Origin: Shuttleworthella satelles DSM 14600
Lineage (GTDB): Bacteria; Bacillota; Clostridia; Lachnospirales; Lachnospiraceae
DNA length: 64,000 nt
Direction of reading: 5' to 3'
NCBI RefSeq assembly: GCF_000160115.1
Contig: NZ_GG665866.1
Coordinates: forward strand, 856,825-920,824
This document shows positions 46,598 through 56,068 of the stretch, piece after piece. The notes under the pieces are model-generated. The model was not told the DNA's origin. It ran no database searches and worked only from the letters and a program-made list of their open reading frames with translations. Every line of letters begins with the position of its first letter. The first letter of the stretch is position 1. The position numbers and the translations under genes were made by a program.

Positions 46598-47860
46598 TCA
46601 ATTCTGCGCCGCCTGAAGCAGCTTCTCCTTGAGCTGGTTCTCGATTCCGACCAGCTGCTTCTCGGCATCGGCTCTCTTGGCCTTGCCATCCTTCTGGATC
46701 TGCATTACCTCATCCAGAGTGGAGATCAGCTGATTGTTGGTGTGCTGGAGAGTCTCAATATCCACAATGCCGCGCTCAGACTCCTTGGCCGCCTCGATTG
46801 TAGCGGACTTGAGCTTGTCCGCGTTCTTACGCAGAAGCTCATTGGTCATATCTGTGACCTCTCTCTGAGCCTTAGCCGCCTGGGTCGCGTGCTCGACGCC
46901 CAGAGCAATGACCATCTGATTCTTCCAGAGCGGGATGGTATTGACAATGGTGGTCTGAATCTTCTCCGCCATCATGGTGTCGGAGGATTGAACCATACGG
47001 ATCTGGGGCCCGGTCTGTACAGAGATGGTCCGGGTCAGCTCCAGATCATAGAGCTTCTTCTCAAAGCGGTCGCACTGAGCCGCAAGATCCTTGGCCGCCT
47101 GGGCATCCTCGGCGGAGCCGGTCTGAGCCGCCTTGGCCTCCAGCTCCTTGAGCTGGCCGTTTCGCACGTCGGCAAGGCGCTTCTTGCCGGCGATAATATA
47201 CATGGTCAATTCCTTGTAGTAATCCAGGTTCATCACATACATCTGATCCAGCATGGCGATATCCTTGAGCAGGGTCTGCTGATGCTTCTCCAGCTCTCTG
47301 GTGATCGTTCCCACATTGGTCTCTACCTTGGAGTACCTGGCGCGAAGCGTCTCGATCCTGTTCTGCGCCCTGTGGAAAATGCCAAATAAGCCCTTCTCCT
47401 GCTCACTTGCGTCGAAATTCTTCAGCTCGCCGATCAGGTTGGTGATCATGTCTCCAACCTCTCCCATATCCTTATTGCGGACAGAATTTAAGGTCTGTTC
47501 GGAAAAGGAAGCCATCCTCTGCTGGGTTCCTGCCCCGTAGCTTAGGATCCCGTTGGAATCCGTCAGATCGATTTTGTCTGCAAATGCCTCAGCCTGCGCT
47601 CTCTCCTGGGGGGTCAGAATCGAGTCATCCATCTTAGCCTCCGCCGGGTCAGCTGCCACCGCGACCTGGGGAGCTGCGGGGCTTCCAAAGCTTAAGGTCG
47701 CCTGAGACTGCTGCGCAAGGCCCTGATCCTGCGCCGGATTCGCCTCCTCCTGAGCCATCGCCTGAGCCTGCTGAACAGCTGCTGCGGGCTCTGCCATCTG
47801 ATTCTGTCCTGCCGCCGCTGCCTCCTGCGGATTGGTCTGATTGAATTCCAATTCTGCCAT
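46598..47860 (-). CDS. telA: TelA family (toxic anion resistance) protein
   Basis: A 420-residue TelA/YaaN family protein. The first 70 residues are Ala/Gln-rich and probably disordered; the rest is long helices, including RRLAD-like KKRLADVRNGQLKELE, and LWKNQMVIALGVEHATQAAKAQREVTDMTN, the conserved family core. TelA proteins were named for tellurite resistance and are linked to envelope or lipid-peptide stress. GGAGAGGAG precedes the ATG. It follows xpaC, as yaaN follows xpaC in Bacillus. Confidence 0.9.
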   Translation of the reverse strand: MAELEFNQTNPQEAAAAGQNQMAEPAAAVQQAQAMAQEEANPAQDQGLAQQSQATLSFGSPAAPQVAVAADPAEAKMDDSILTPQERAQAEAFADKIDLTDSNGILSYGAGTQQRMASFSEQTLNSVRNKDMGEVGDMITNLIGELKNFDASEQEKGLFGIFHRAQNRIETLRARYSKVETNVGTITRELEKHQQTLLKDIAMLDQMYVMNLDYYKELTMYIIAGKKRLADVRNGQLKELEAKAAQTGSAEDAQAAKDLAAQCDRFEKKLYDLELTRTISVQTGPQIRMVQSSDTMMAEKIQTTIVNTIPLWKNQMVIALGVEHATQAAKAQREVTDMTNELLRKNADKLKSATIEAAKESERGIVDIETLQHTNNQLISTLDEVMQIQKDGKAKRADAEKQLVGIENQLKEKLLQAAQN

Positions 47861-47963
47861 CTCTTTCTCCTCTCCTTTTATCCTGAAAACATCTCATTGA
47901 TAGCAATGGAATATTAGCTTCGCGAATATTTCATTGTGCGTATCCAACATTGGTATTTCTTAT

Positions 47964-49325
47964 CTAATTCTCTTCTTTTTGCGCAGATCCTGCCAGCGCG
48001 GATGCATAGTCCCGGTCTCCAAAGGGAGCCTCCGCAGCAGCCGTCTGCGTCTGTCCGGGGCCTGCCGCACTTGCTGTCGCGCCAGAGCCGAAGCTCAGCC
48101 CGCTCTCGTAGTCGCGAATGCTCTTGCCTGACAAACCATCCTGTCTCATCATGGTCTCCATGACCGAGATATCAGAGCTGACATCAAACAGGACATTCTG
48201 GAAGAGATCATTCAGGAGCTTCTCAAACGCATCGTTAATGATATCCATGGAGTCTTCAATCTGAGCCTTGGTTCGCTTGACATTGTCCAAGTGGCCAGAC
48301 TGGGAATCCAGTTCTATATAGGCATCGAGAAGCTTCTGAATCGTCGGAAGGTAGAAGTCTATCATGCGGCGGATATCTCTGGCGGACTCGGGATGCTTCT
48401 TCACATTTTCAAAGATGTTTCGCATGATCTGTTCCAGCCGGTCTAACTTCGCCGTCATGGCGTGATCCGGGATTCTGTCATTGGCAGCCCGAACCTCCCT
48501 GATATAGTTCTCCCCCTCCTGTGTCAGTTCAAGGATCTCCCGTTCAGCCGGAGACATGTTTGCCTCCTGCTCTCTCCTTTGATCACGCTCCCTCTCCCAA
48601 TCAAGGTACTGCTTATAAGCCTGATCCGTCAGAATGATCGTAGACATGTCCCGATCAAAATGAACCAGAGGCAGATAGTCATTCTCCCTCATCTTTTTCA
48701 GATTGACCTTCACTTCGTCCTCTGTCTGTCCCGCCAGGCGAGCCAGATCCCGAATACTGATCACTTCCTTATCCTGAATCAGGTTTCCATAGCGGCGATA
48801 GGTATCCGCCAGCTTATGGTCCTTAGCCCCCAGCAAAGCCAGACGGCAAAAGGCTGCCGCGGCGGCAGCAAAGCCAAACCCACTCATCAGGCCAGCCATG
48901 CGAAGAACCGGAATGAACATGAGCGCAAAACTGCCGAGACTCAGAAGGGCAAAAAGGCCAAAGCCCGACCAGCCTAAGATCTGCTTCCCAAGGCCGGTCA
49001 TCTGTGATACATCCCTGGCTGAAAAATTATTTCTCCGATCGGATACGCCCCCGAAAACCCGGTTGACCTCCGTCCGAAAATCACTGTTGCCGAAAACCCG
49101 GGAGGCATTGTCCCAGGCTGTCCCGGAAGCCTGTCCCATCTGCCCGGCGGCCTCCTGCACGGAAGCGGATACGGAAGACGCCACCTGTCTGGTCGCCTGA
49201 TTAACCGTCTTGGTGATGTCTGATGTCAGCTTGGAATAGTCCCCGCTCTTCAAGGCGTAGTTGACAGAGTCCAGAATATCCTGTCCTGCACTGATCAGAT
49301 CATCACTGCCCTTGCGTTTTTCCAT
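47964..49325 (-). CDS. xpaC: XpaC family protein (5-bromo-4-chloroindolyl phosphate hydrolysis)
   Basis: A 453-residue XpaC-type protein with two adjacent membrane helices at about 115-165 (WSGFGLFALLSLGSFALMF and LMSGFGFAAAAAAFC), a winged-helix-like segment (VISIRDLARLAGQTEDEVKVNLKKM) and a C-terminal helical part. The C-terminus is Ser/Ala/Gly/Gln-rich. The ATG at 49325 follows CAGGAG; an upstream GTG-type start is less likely. It is co-oriented with telA 103 bp downstream. The activity in the name is historical; its role is unclear. Confidence 0.85.
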   Translation of the reverse strand: MEKRKGSDDLISAGQDILDSVNYALKSGDYSKLTSDITKTVNQATRQVASSVSASVQEAAGQMGQASGTAWDNASRVFGNSDFRTEVNRVFGGVSDRRNNFSARDVSQMTGLGKQILGWSGFGLFALLSLGSFALMFIPVLRMAGLMSGFGFAAAAAAFCRLALLGAKDHKLADTYRRYGNLIQDKEVISIRDLARLAGQTEDEVKVNLKKMRENDYLPLVHFDRDMSTIILTDQAYKQYLDWERERDQRREQEANMSPAEREILELTQEGENYIREVRAANDRIPDHAMTAKLDRLEQIMRNIFENVKKHPESARDIRRMIDFYLPTIQKLLDAYIELDSQSGHLDNVKRTKAQIEDSMDIINDAFEKLLNDLFQNVLFDVSSDISVMETMMRQDGLSGKSIRDYESGLSFGSGATASAAGPGQTQTAAAEAPFGDRDYASALAGSAQKEEN

Positions 49326-49430
49326 GAAAATCTCCTGTCCGCCCAACTTTCATTATATGTGCAGAAACAGTCCCTGTGAGGAACCGCAAACTCCAGCTAT
49401 TATCTTATAATATCCCTCTTTCTGCCGCAA

Positions 49431-49482
49431 CTACCGATCCATTTTGGAAACTGCCCCTACCGATCCATCTCGGAAACTGCCC
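49431..49482. repeat. 26-bp tandem duplication at the kinase stop codon
   Basis: Two units (49431-49456 and 49457-49482) that differ at three positions. The unit closer to the gene encodes the last residues AVSEMDR and the TAG stop of the kinase; the other repeats it beyond the stop. Confidence 0.9.
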
Positions 49483-50485
49483 CCGCGGCCTTGTGATCCC
49501 GGATAATTCCCTGTATCTCAGTCAGATCTGTATTCATCAGGTCTCCGGGCACCGTATTCTTGAAGGAACCCGTGGCATTTCCATACTCCAGGGCCTTCTG
49601 ATAATCCCCTGGATTGGCCAGAAGTCCATAGAGGACGCCGGACAGGTAGGCGTCTCCGGAACCGATCCGGTCCACAACGTCAATATGGTCATAGGGGGCC
49701 TCCTCATAGAAGGTATCTGTATCCGCGGCATAGAGCTTGGAGCCGAAATTGTGCAGCTTGGGTGATAAAACCACACGCTCGGTCGAGGCGACAAGGCGTA
49801 TGGGATAGTCTTTTGTAAAGGATTTCATAATTTCTCTGACATCCCCCTTCTTGCCGAAGGTCAGGCGCGCTGTGGAGTCGGAGCAGAAGAAGATATCCAC
49901 ATAGGGAAGGATCTGCTCAATGCAGGCCCTGGCCTCCTGGCCGCTCCAGAGATTTCCCCGGAAGTTCACATCAAAGGAAATCAGCGCTCCCTCCTTCTTA
50001 AAGCGCTTGATCATCTCAATGGCATTGGCTCTGATCTGCTCTCCCAAGGCCAATGTGATCCCCGAGACGTGAAAACAGCGGGCAGAACTGTAGATGACCG
50101 GATCCAGTTCTCCGATATGCAGGGTCTGGAAGGAGGTATTCATGCGGTCGTAGACAATGCGGGGCTTTCTTGGGTAAGCGCCGTACTCGTAATAATAGAC
50201 TCCCAGCCGGGCGTTTTTGCTGTGATCATAGACCAGAAAATCGTCACTGACCCCGTTCTGACGCACCCGTTTCTTAATGAAATCCCCCAGATCATTGGCC
50301 GGAAGCTTGGAAATCACCCCCGTCCGCAGTCCCAGCATAGCGACCCCGGCCGCCACATTCATCTCCGCGCCTCCGGCTGTGCGCAGCATAAATTCTCCCC
50401 CATTGAGCCTCTCGTTGAAGGCCGGGGTCAGACGCAGCATAATCTCTCCCAGTGTCAGAAGGTCAAAAGACTGATGTTCACTCAT
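49457..50485 (-). CDS. PfkB-family 2-keto-3-deoxygluconate-type kinase
   Basis: A 342-residue ribokinase-fold kinase resembling KDG kinases: N-terminal LLTLGEIMLRLTP and GGAEMNVAAGVAMLGLRTGVISKL, and catalytic VDRIGSGDAYLSGVLYG near 270. Conserved FDVNFRGNLW is typical of the KDG kinase group. GAGGAG precedes the ATG. No aldolase or uronate genes lie next to it, so the substrate is inferred from motifs only. Its promoter would overlap the terminator of the unit upstream (TATAAT on minus near 50577). Confidence 0.82.
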   Translation of the reverse strand: MSEHQSFDLLTLGEIMLRLTPAFNERLNGGEFMLRTAGGAEMNVAAGVAMLGLRTGVISKLPANDLGDFIKKRVRQNGVSDDFLVYDHSKNARLGVYYYEYGAYPRKPRIVYDRMNTSFQTLHIGELDPVIYSSARCFHVSGITLALGEQIRANAIEMIKRFKKEGALISFDVNFRGNLWSGQEARACIEQILPYVDIFFCSDSTARLTFGKKGDVREIMKSFTKDYPIRLVASTERVVLSPKLHNFGSKLYAADTDTFYEEAPYDHIDVVDRIGSGDAYLSGVLYGLLANPGDYQKALEYGNATGSFKNTVPGDLMNTDLTEIQGIIRDHKAAGAVSEMDR

Positions 50486-50543
50486 AGGCTTCTCCTCTTT
50501 TCCCGATCAGGCAGGTGTTTAAAAGCACATCGCTGACAAGCAC

Positions 50544-50571
50544 AGAAAAACTGCCGGATGATCCGACAGTT
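50544..50571 (-). terminator. Intrinsic terminator at the end of the sulfur/transporter unit
   Basis: AACTGCCGGAT and ATCCGACAGTT (50549-50559, 50561-50571) form an 11-bp stem including one G-U pair; on the minus strand it runs into TTTTTCTG. Confidence 0.85.
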
Positions 50572-50674
50572 TCATTATAGAATATGATCCGGGTCATCTC
50601 ATTAGAGAAGTTGACCTGCTTCTTGCATATCTTGCGGTTCGCTTCCCTCTGTCAGCGCCGGTGAAGAATCCACC

Positions 50675-51298
50675 TTAAAGAGCCGGTTCTCTCTTCAGGC
50701 GCTTTTCAACAGCCCCCAGGATCACATTGGCAAGTTCCGCAATAAACATACAGAGAATCGTCGCAAAGGCAATCTTAGGCACGTTCATGGTCCGCATCCC
50801 GGAAAAGAGCAGACTTCCCAGACCGCCGGCGTTGATCGTAGCCGCGATGGTGGCAATCCCCGTGGTAGAGACAATGGCCAGCTTGATGCCGGCGACAATC
50901 ATAGGGGCCGCGAGAGGGATCTGCACTCTGCAAATCATCTGCATATGCGTCATGCCCATTCCGCTTGCCGCCTCTAAGATTGCAGGATCCACCTGTGTCA
51001 GTCCTGTCATGATATTCCTAACCAGAAGATACTGGTTGTAGAGGACAAGGACCAGGATGGCTGTTCCCCTTCCAAGCCCCGTCAGAGGAATCAGGATGGC
51101 AAAGAGAGCCAGAGACGGAATGGAATAAATCGCGGAGAAAACCTGAATACAGATATTGCTGGCCCTGGGAAATTTAAGCAGAACCAGGCAGATCAGACTG
51201 GCCAGGGCAATGGAAATAAGCAAGGTCAGAGCGACAATTTGCAGATGCTGCAAAAAGGCATTGGCAAAGAGATCTATGTGATCGAAAAAGTAACGCAT
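50675..51298 (-). CDS. opuCB: OpuC-type ABC transporter permease (distal)
   Basis: A 207-residue inner-membrane permease of the quaternary-amine uptake group, five or six helices, with the EAA loop ILEAASGMGMTHMQMICRVQIPLAAP that contacts the ATPase. Its start overlaps the ATPase stop by one base. Together with the ATPase, binding protein and second permease it forms a complete importer. The usual substrates are betaine, choline or carnitine, but the operon context suggests a sulfur compound is possible. Confidence 0.88.
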   Translation of the reverse strand: MRYFFDHIDLFANAFLQHLQIVALTLLISIALASLICLVLLKFPRASNICIQVFSAIYSIPSLALFAILIPLTGLGRGTAILVLVLYNQYLLVRNIMTGLTQVDPAILEAASGMGMTHMQMICRVQIPLAAPMIVAGIKLAIVSTTGIATIAATINAGGLGSLLFSGMRTMNVPKIAFATILCMFIAELANVILGAVEKRLKREPAL

Positions 51299-52068
51299 CA
51301 GATTCCCTCTCCATCGACCAGGCTGTCAGATCCGGTCTGTAAGGTCGCCAAAAGCGAGCGGACAAAGTCGTCGGCCGGATGATCTAAAATATGCCGCGGG
51401 CTGTCATACTGGATCACTCTTCCCTGATCCATAATCAAAACCCTGCTGCCCAGCTTGAGAGCCTCTCGAATATCATGAGTCACAAAGAGATAGGTGGCCT
51501 TCGACCCGGAATGGATCCGCTTTAACTCGTTCTGCAGACTCTCCCGGTTGATGGCGTCGATGGCACCGAAGGGCTCATCCAAAAGCATGAGTCCGGGATT
51601 CGTGACCAGCGCTCTCGCCAGACCGACTCTCTGCTGCTGTCCTCCGGACAGCTGGGCCGGATAACGCCCCCGAAACTCCTTTGGATCTAAAGCGACCAAT
51701 GAGAGCATCTCATCGACTCCGGCGTCCGCCTTCTCCTTGTCCCAGCCCAGGAGCCTAGGCAAAACCTTGATATTCTCCTCGACAGTCATATGCGGGAACA
51801 GCCCGACCTGCTGAATCACATAGCCGATCCTGCGTCGCAGGCTGACCGGATCCTGACCGCAAATATCCTGCCCCATCACCGTAATCCTCCCGGAATCCAC
51901 TTCCAGAAGGCGATTGACCATCTTGATCAGAGTCGTCTTCCCGCATCCGGAGGAGCCTAAAATGGTGACAAACTCGCCCTCCTCGATCTGAATGCTCACA
52001 TCATCCAGGGCCTGGTAGTTTGCTCCCGGGAAGCGTTTATTGACATGTTCAAATGTGACTGCGTACAT
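51298..52068 (-). CDS. opuCA: OpuC-type ABC transporter ATP-binding protein
   Basis: A 256-residue ABC ATPase with Walker A LGSSGCGKTT, signature AQLSGGQQQRVGLARAL, Walker B LMLLDEPFGAID and H-loop FVTHDI. It resembles OpuCA/ProV but lacks the long C-terminal CBS domains of full-length OpuA and OpuCA, so it has no ionic-strength sensing module. ATG at 52068 follows AAGGAG; longer upstream frames overlap the Fe-S gene. That loss argues against a pure osmoprotection role. Confidence 0.9.
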   Translation of the reverse strand: MYAVTFEHVNKRFPGANYQALDDVSIQIEEGEFVTILGSSGCGKTTLIKMVNRLLEVDSGRITVMGQDICGQDPVSLRRRIGYVIQQVGLFPHMTVEENIKVLPRLLGWDKEKADAGVDEMLSLVALDPKEFRGRYPAQLSGGQQQRVGLARALVTNPGLMLLDEPFGAIDAINRESLQNELKRIHSGSKATYLFVTHDIREALKLGSRVLIMDQGRVIQYDSPRHILDHPADDFVRSLLATLQTGSDSLVDGEGI

Positions 52069-52081
52069 GCAATTTATCTCC

Positions 52082-52993
52082 TTAAGAAACTGCCCTTTCA
52101 GACCTCGGAACAAGCGTAAGCGCTCCAGAGGGACACTGTGTCTGGCAGATGCCGCAGCCCACACAGGTGGATACATCCGCAGACACCTTTTGAATCTCCC
52201 GGTTCAGGGTAAAGACTGAAAAATGACATCTTCGCGCGCATTTTCCGCAGCCAACGCACTTGTCGGCATCGAGTTTGATAATGGTTTCTGTGGCTGGCCA
52301 GACTCCCAGGGAGTCTCTTCTCTTCTGGCTGCGAAAGAGATAACAGCAGTCAGAGCAACAGTTGCAGACCCCGGATGGATTGACTGTGTGCATCAGCCCT
52401 TCCCGGTCAGCCGCTATGATCATCTCCTTGGCCTCTTCCTTGGTCAGTGTCTTGGAAATGCCCCGGTCCGCAAAGCTGTTAGGCCCTCCCCGATAAGAGA
52501 GGCAGGTGGACCGGCTGTGTCCGCAATCACCGGTCAAGGACCTGCAGTCACAGGGATTTAAGTAGATGGTCTCCTCATGCGCGTCGACAAACCGCAGCGT
52601 ATCCTCTAATGAGAGAATTCGGTCGGGCGTAGGGACTTCCCCCTTAAGGCTGTCATAGTAACGGTCAAAATACCAGGTATCCAGCGTCCCCTTCTCATGG
52701 CGGGTCAGCTGATTGTAGCGATCCTGATGGGCGCAGACAAAGACATCGAACATATTGTAGAAATTGGACAGCTGAAAGATCCCCCTGTCATAATCAGCAT
52801 AGGAGACAAGGCCATCTCTGTAGCACTGCCGCACAAATCCAGGCTCGTAATCCGCCTCGGTAAAGGTGTCCGGAGCATGCAAGATCAGATCACGCTGCCT
52901 GTCATCAAAGAAGAAATCAATGAGATAAGCCGCGTTCTCCGGGAAATCAAACCGCCCGCAGATCTTCTCTTTTTCCTCACTTAATGCTCTCAT
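52082..52993 (-). CDS. Cys-rich 4Fe-4S protein encoded inside the transporter operon
   Basis: A 303-residue cytoplasmic protein. Residues 1-140 have no cysteines of note and may be winged-helix-like; then come CDCRSLTGDCGHSRSTC and CNCCSDCC, and two ferredoxin motifs CVGCGKCARRCHF and CVGCGICQTQCPSGAL at the C-terminus. This fits the group of two-cluster ferredoxin-like proteins with an upstream cysteine-rich segment found in anaerobes. ATG at 52993 follows AAAGGA and overlaps the binding-protein gene by 17 bp; the ATPase gene starts 13 bp after its stop. The tight packing implies co-translation with the transporter. Function unknown; electron transfer or sulfur handling are guesses. Confidence 0.85.
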   Translation of the reverse strand: MRALSEEKEKICGRFDFPENAAYLIDFFFDDRQRDLILHAPDTFTEADYEPGFVRQCYRDGLVSYADYDRGIFQLSNFYNMFDVFVCAHQDRYNQLTRHEKGTLDTWYFDRYYDSLKGEVPTPDRILSLEDTLRFVDAHEETIYLNPCDCRSLTGDCGHSRSTCLSYRGGPNSFADRGISKTLTKEEAKEMIIAADREGLMHTVNPSGVCNCCSDCCYLFRSQKRRDSLGVWPATETIIKLDADKCVGCGKCARRCHFSVFTLNREIQKVSADVSTCVGCGICQTQCPSGALTLVPRSERAVS

Positions 52994-53870
52994 ACAATTC
53001 CTTTGCCACATCCTTGTACTCTTTGCCCTTCAGATCGACCTCAGCATTGGCCCTGGTGATATTCTCCGTCGTAATCTTCGGGCTGATTTTATTTAAAGCC
53101 TCGGCAATCTTCGGATTTTTCTCAAGAACCTCGTCGCGGACAACCGGGGCCAGGTTATAGGGAGGCCACGCCTGTTTGTCATCCTCCAGCAGCACGTACT
53201 TGCTCGTGTCTGACAGCTGCCCCTCCGTTGTGTAGGCCGGCGCCGCGTCCGCCTGATTCTGGTCCAGAACCTGATACTTGAGCGCATTATCATAGACATT
53301 CGTGGATTTCCAATGGAATTCTCCGTACTTTGCTGTCAACGCTGGAATTCCATCGGTCCTCTGGTCAAATTCTCCCTGAGAGGCAAAGCGGATCCGTTCG
53401 GCATTTTTCTGCAGATCAGAGATAGTCTTGATCCCATACTGATCCGAAGCCGCCTTCGTGATCACGATGCCCTGGCCGTCATTGGCAGGGGAATAGTCAA
53501 GCCAGCTGATCTTAAACTTGTCCTCATAGGCCTTCTTGACCTCCTGATAGACCTCGTTGGCACTGGTCCTGGGCTCCTCCTTCAGAACGGAAATCAGACC
53601 GGTTCCCGTGTACTCCGGATACAGATCAATGTCGCCGGTGGTCAGAGACTGATGGATGATCGAGCTCCCCAGATCAGGAGTGCGCTCTACCTTGAGCCCC
53701 GCGTCCTCGAGGGCAAGAGCGTAAACCTCCGCCACAATTTCATTCTCGGTAAAGCCCTTGGATCCGATCCGAATGGCGGACCCCGACTTGTCGGCGGACT
53801 TGGACCCGCAGGCAGCGAAAGCCATCAGAGCGGTCGCCGCGACTAAAGTTAGTGAGAGAAGTTTCTTCAT
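52977..53870 (-). CDS. opuCC: OpuC-type substrate-binding lipoprotein
   Basis: A 297-residue lipoprotein: the signal peptide MKKLLSLTLVAATALMAF ends in the lipobox AAC at about residue 21. Mature part has the ProX/OpuCC-type RIGSKGFTENEIVAEVYALALEDAGLKV, DIDLYPEYTGTGL and LAPVVRDEVL. It delivers ligand to the two permeases. Ligand identity cannot be read; known relatives bind betaines, choline, carnitine or, in one branch, ergothioneine. Confidence 0.88.
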   Translation of the reverse strand: MKKLLSLTLVAATALMAFAACGSKSADKSGSAIRIGSKGFTENEIVAEVYALALEDAGLKVERTPDLGSSIIHQSLTTGDIDLYPEYTGTGLISVLKEEPRTSANEVYQEVKKAYEDKFKISWLDYSPANDGQGIVITKAASDQYGIKTISDLQKNAERIRFASQGEFDQRTDGIPALTAKYGEFHWKSTNVYDNALKYQVLDQNQADAAPAYTTEGQLSDTSKYVLLEDDKQAWPPYNLAPVVRDEVLEKNPKIAEALNKISPKITTENITRANAEVDLKGKEYKDVAKELYESIK

Positions 53871-54027
53871 AGCGTATCTATCCTGCTTTCTGTTTCCTGG
53901 AACTCTTTCTGTTTTCTGTAATTGAAAATCCTCTTCCCGTCCTCCCGGCTTGATATGCAGCCGAGAACTCTTTTCTTTTCATCTTGCCAAAAGGGGGCTT
54001 TTCAGCCTCTGATCTGAAGCTCTGCTT

Positions 54028-54693
54028 TTAATTTCCTCTTGCCTGTCTGGCAGGCTCCTTGACCCGCATATAGCCCGTCCGGCTCCGATAGAAGGCGTCT
54101 AAAAGAGCGCCGCTGACCAGAGAGAGAGCAGCGACCGATATCCCGCCGATCAAAAGATAATCCGTTCTGAGCAGTCCCAGACCGGTCACGATAATCTTGC
54201 CAAAGCCACCGCCCCCGATATAGGCGGCCAATGTCGTCGACGCGATCACCTCGACAAAAGCCGTCCGAAAACCCGCGAAAATGTAGGGAAAGGCAAGGGG
54301 CAGCGTCACCTCTTGAAAGACCTGTCGCGGACTCATTCCCATGCCGGTTGCCGCCTCGATGGTGGCGGCAGGCACCGCATTGATCCCGGAGCTTGTATTG
54401 ACCAGAATCGGGGGAATGGCCAGGGCCACAAGAGCCACAAGAGCTGTCTTTACTCCGATTCCGAGGAAGGGCAGAGCAAGCATGAGAATCGCCAGACTTG
54501 GGACGATTCGAATCAATCCAAAGAGATGCTCGGCCAGGGCTCTTCCCAGTGGGCTCTTAGAGACCAAAATCCCCAGGGGAAAGGCGATGATAAATGCAAT
54601 CAGGGCCGCCAGTACGCTGATATAGATATGACTGGTCAGCATGCCGAAATAGTCGGCGGATTGTGTCTGGAAGTATTGGATGATGGAATTCAT
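54028..54693 (-). CDS. OpuC-type ABC transporter permease (proximal)
   Basis: A 221-residue permease with the EAA loop TIEAATGMGMSPRQVFQEVTLPLAFP. It starts 24 bp after metY, with GAGGC before the ATG and no terminator between, so it is on the metY transcript. It is the partner of the permease at 50675-51298. The 157-bp gap to the binding protein holds only imperfect short hairpins. Confidence 0.88.
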   Translation of the reverse strand: MNSIIQYFQTQSADYFGMLTSHIYISVLAALIAFIIAFPLGILVSKSPLGRALAEHLFGLIRIVPSLAILMLALPFLGIGVKTALVALVALAIPPILVNTSSGINAVPAATIEAATGMGMSPRQVFQEVTLPLAFPYIFAGFRTAFVEVIASTTLAAYIGGGGFGKIIVTGLGLLRTDYLLIGGISVAALSLVSGALLDAFYRSRTGYMRVKEPARQARGN

Positions 54694-54717
54694 GGAAGCC
54701 TCGTTAGGATCAGGGGA

Positions 54718-56028
54718 TTAGTCCTGAATTGCCTCAAATGCCTCGGTCAGATCCTCAATGATATCATCAATATTCTCGGTTCCGATCGAGAGACGAACTG
54801 TGTTGCCCTTGATCCCGATCCTTTCCAGTTCCTCCCGGGAACTCTCTGAATGGGTCGTGGAGGCGGGGTGAACAACCAGAGACTTGACGTCAGCGACGTT
54901 GGCCAGAAGAGAAAAGAGTCTCAGCTGGTCGATCCAATCCCTGGTCCTCTTCTCATCTCCCCGAATATCAAAGGTGAAGATAGAGGAACCGCCATTGGGC
55001 AGATATTTCCTGTAAAGTGCCTGTTGAACGGGGTCCCCGGAGACAGAGGGATGACTGATAAACTCGACTTCCGGGCGATTCTTTAAGAAATCGACAACCT
55101 TAAGGGCATTTTGGGTCTGGCGCTCAACGCGAAGCGAAAGCGTCTCCAGTCCCTGCAGGAGAATCCAAGCGGAAATCGGGCTGATACAGCCCCCTTCATC
55201 GCGAAGGAGAATCGCTCGGATATAGGTCGCGATAACCGCGGGCGCCGTGTCTTTGGCAAAGACCAATCCGTGATAGGAGGCGTTTGGCTCTGAGAGCCAG
55301 GGCCATTTTCCTGTGCCGTAGTCAAAGGTTCCGGCATCGACGATCACCCCGCCCAAGGTCGTCCCGTGACCTCCGATGAACTTGGTCGCCGAGTGAACAA
55401 CGATATCTGCTCCATAGGAAATGGGGCGAATCAGATAGGGTGTGCCAAAGGTGTTGTCTACGATCAGAGGAAGGCCATGCTTATGAGCCAGATCGGCCCA
55501 GGCCTCAATATCGACCACTTCTCCGGACGGATTTCCAAGACTCTCAATATAGAGAGCCCTGGTGTTATCCAAAATCGCATCCTCCGCCGCCCGCAGATCC
55601 GTCGGATTGACAAATGTCGTCTTCACCCCGAAGTCCTCAAAGGTATGCTCTAAGAAATTAGCGGTTCCTCCATAGATATTGTTGGCAGATACCAGGTGAT
55701 CCCCCGCTTTGGCGACCGCCTTGAAGGCATATGTGACCGCGGCGGCGCCGGACGCGACAGCCAGAGCCGCCACTCCGCCCTCCAGGGCAGCCATCCTCTT
55801 CTCGAAGATGTCCTCGGTGGGATTGGTCAGACGGCCGTAAATATTACCGGCAGCTTTGAGCGCGAATCTGGCCTCCGCGTCATCGCAGTTGTCAAAGACA
55901 AATGACGTGGTCTGGTAAATGGGAACCGCTCTAGAATCCGTTGCTGGATCCGCCGCCTCCTGACCGACATGCAGGGCCAGGGTCTCAAACTTTAAATTCC
56001 TGTCTTTTAATTCTTTGGGTCCTGTCAT
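54718..56028 (-). CDS. metY: O-acetylhomoserine sulfhydrylase
   Basis: PLP enzyme of the Cys/Met metabolism class, 436 residues; makes homocysteine from O-acetylhomoserine and sulfide. The Schiff-base lysine is in VVHSATKFIGGHGTTLGG; YGRLTNPTEDIFEKRMAALEGG and the length fit MetY rather than cystathionine gamma-synthase, which is about 40 residues shorter. CAAAGGAGG precedes the ATG. It follows cymR by 40 bp. Confidence 0.93.
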   Translation of the reverse strand: MTGPKELKDRNLKFETLALHVGQEAADPATDSRAVPIYQTTSFVFDNCDDAEARFALKAAGNIYGRLTNPTEDIFEKRMAALEGGVAALAVASGAAAVTYAFKAVAKAGDHLVSANNIYGGTANFLEHTFEDFGVKTTFVNPTDLRAAEDAILDNTRALYIESLGNPSGEVVDIEAWADLAHKHGLPLIVDNTFGTPYLIRPISYGADIVVHSATKFIGGHGTTLGGVIVDAGTFDYGTGKWPWLSEPNASYHGLVFAKDTAPAVIATYIRAILLRDEGGCISPISAWILLQGLETLSLRVERQTQNALKVVDFLKNRPEVEFISHPSVSGDPVQQALYRKYLPNGGSSIFTFDIRGDEKRTRDWIDQLRLFSLLANVADVKSLVVHPASTTHSESSREELERIGIKGNTVRLSIGTENIDDIIEDLTEAFEAIQD

Positions 56029-56068
56029 CTGCTATCCTCCTTTGGAGCTTCTGATAAGTGACCTGGGA

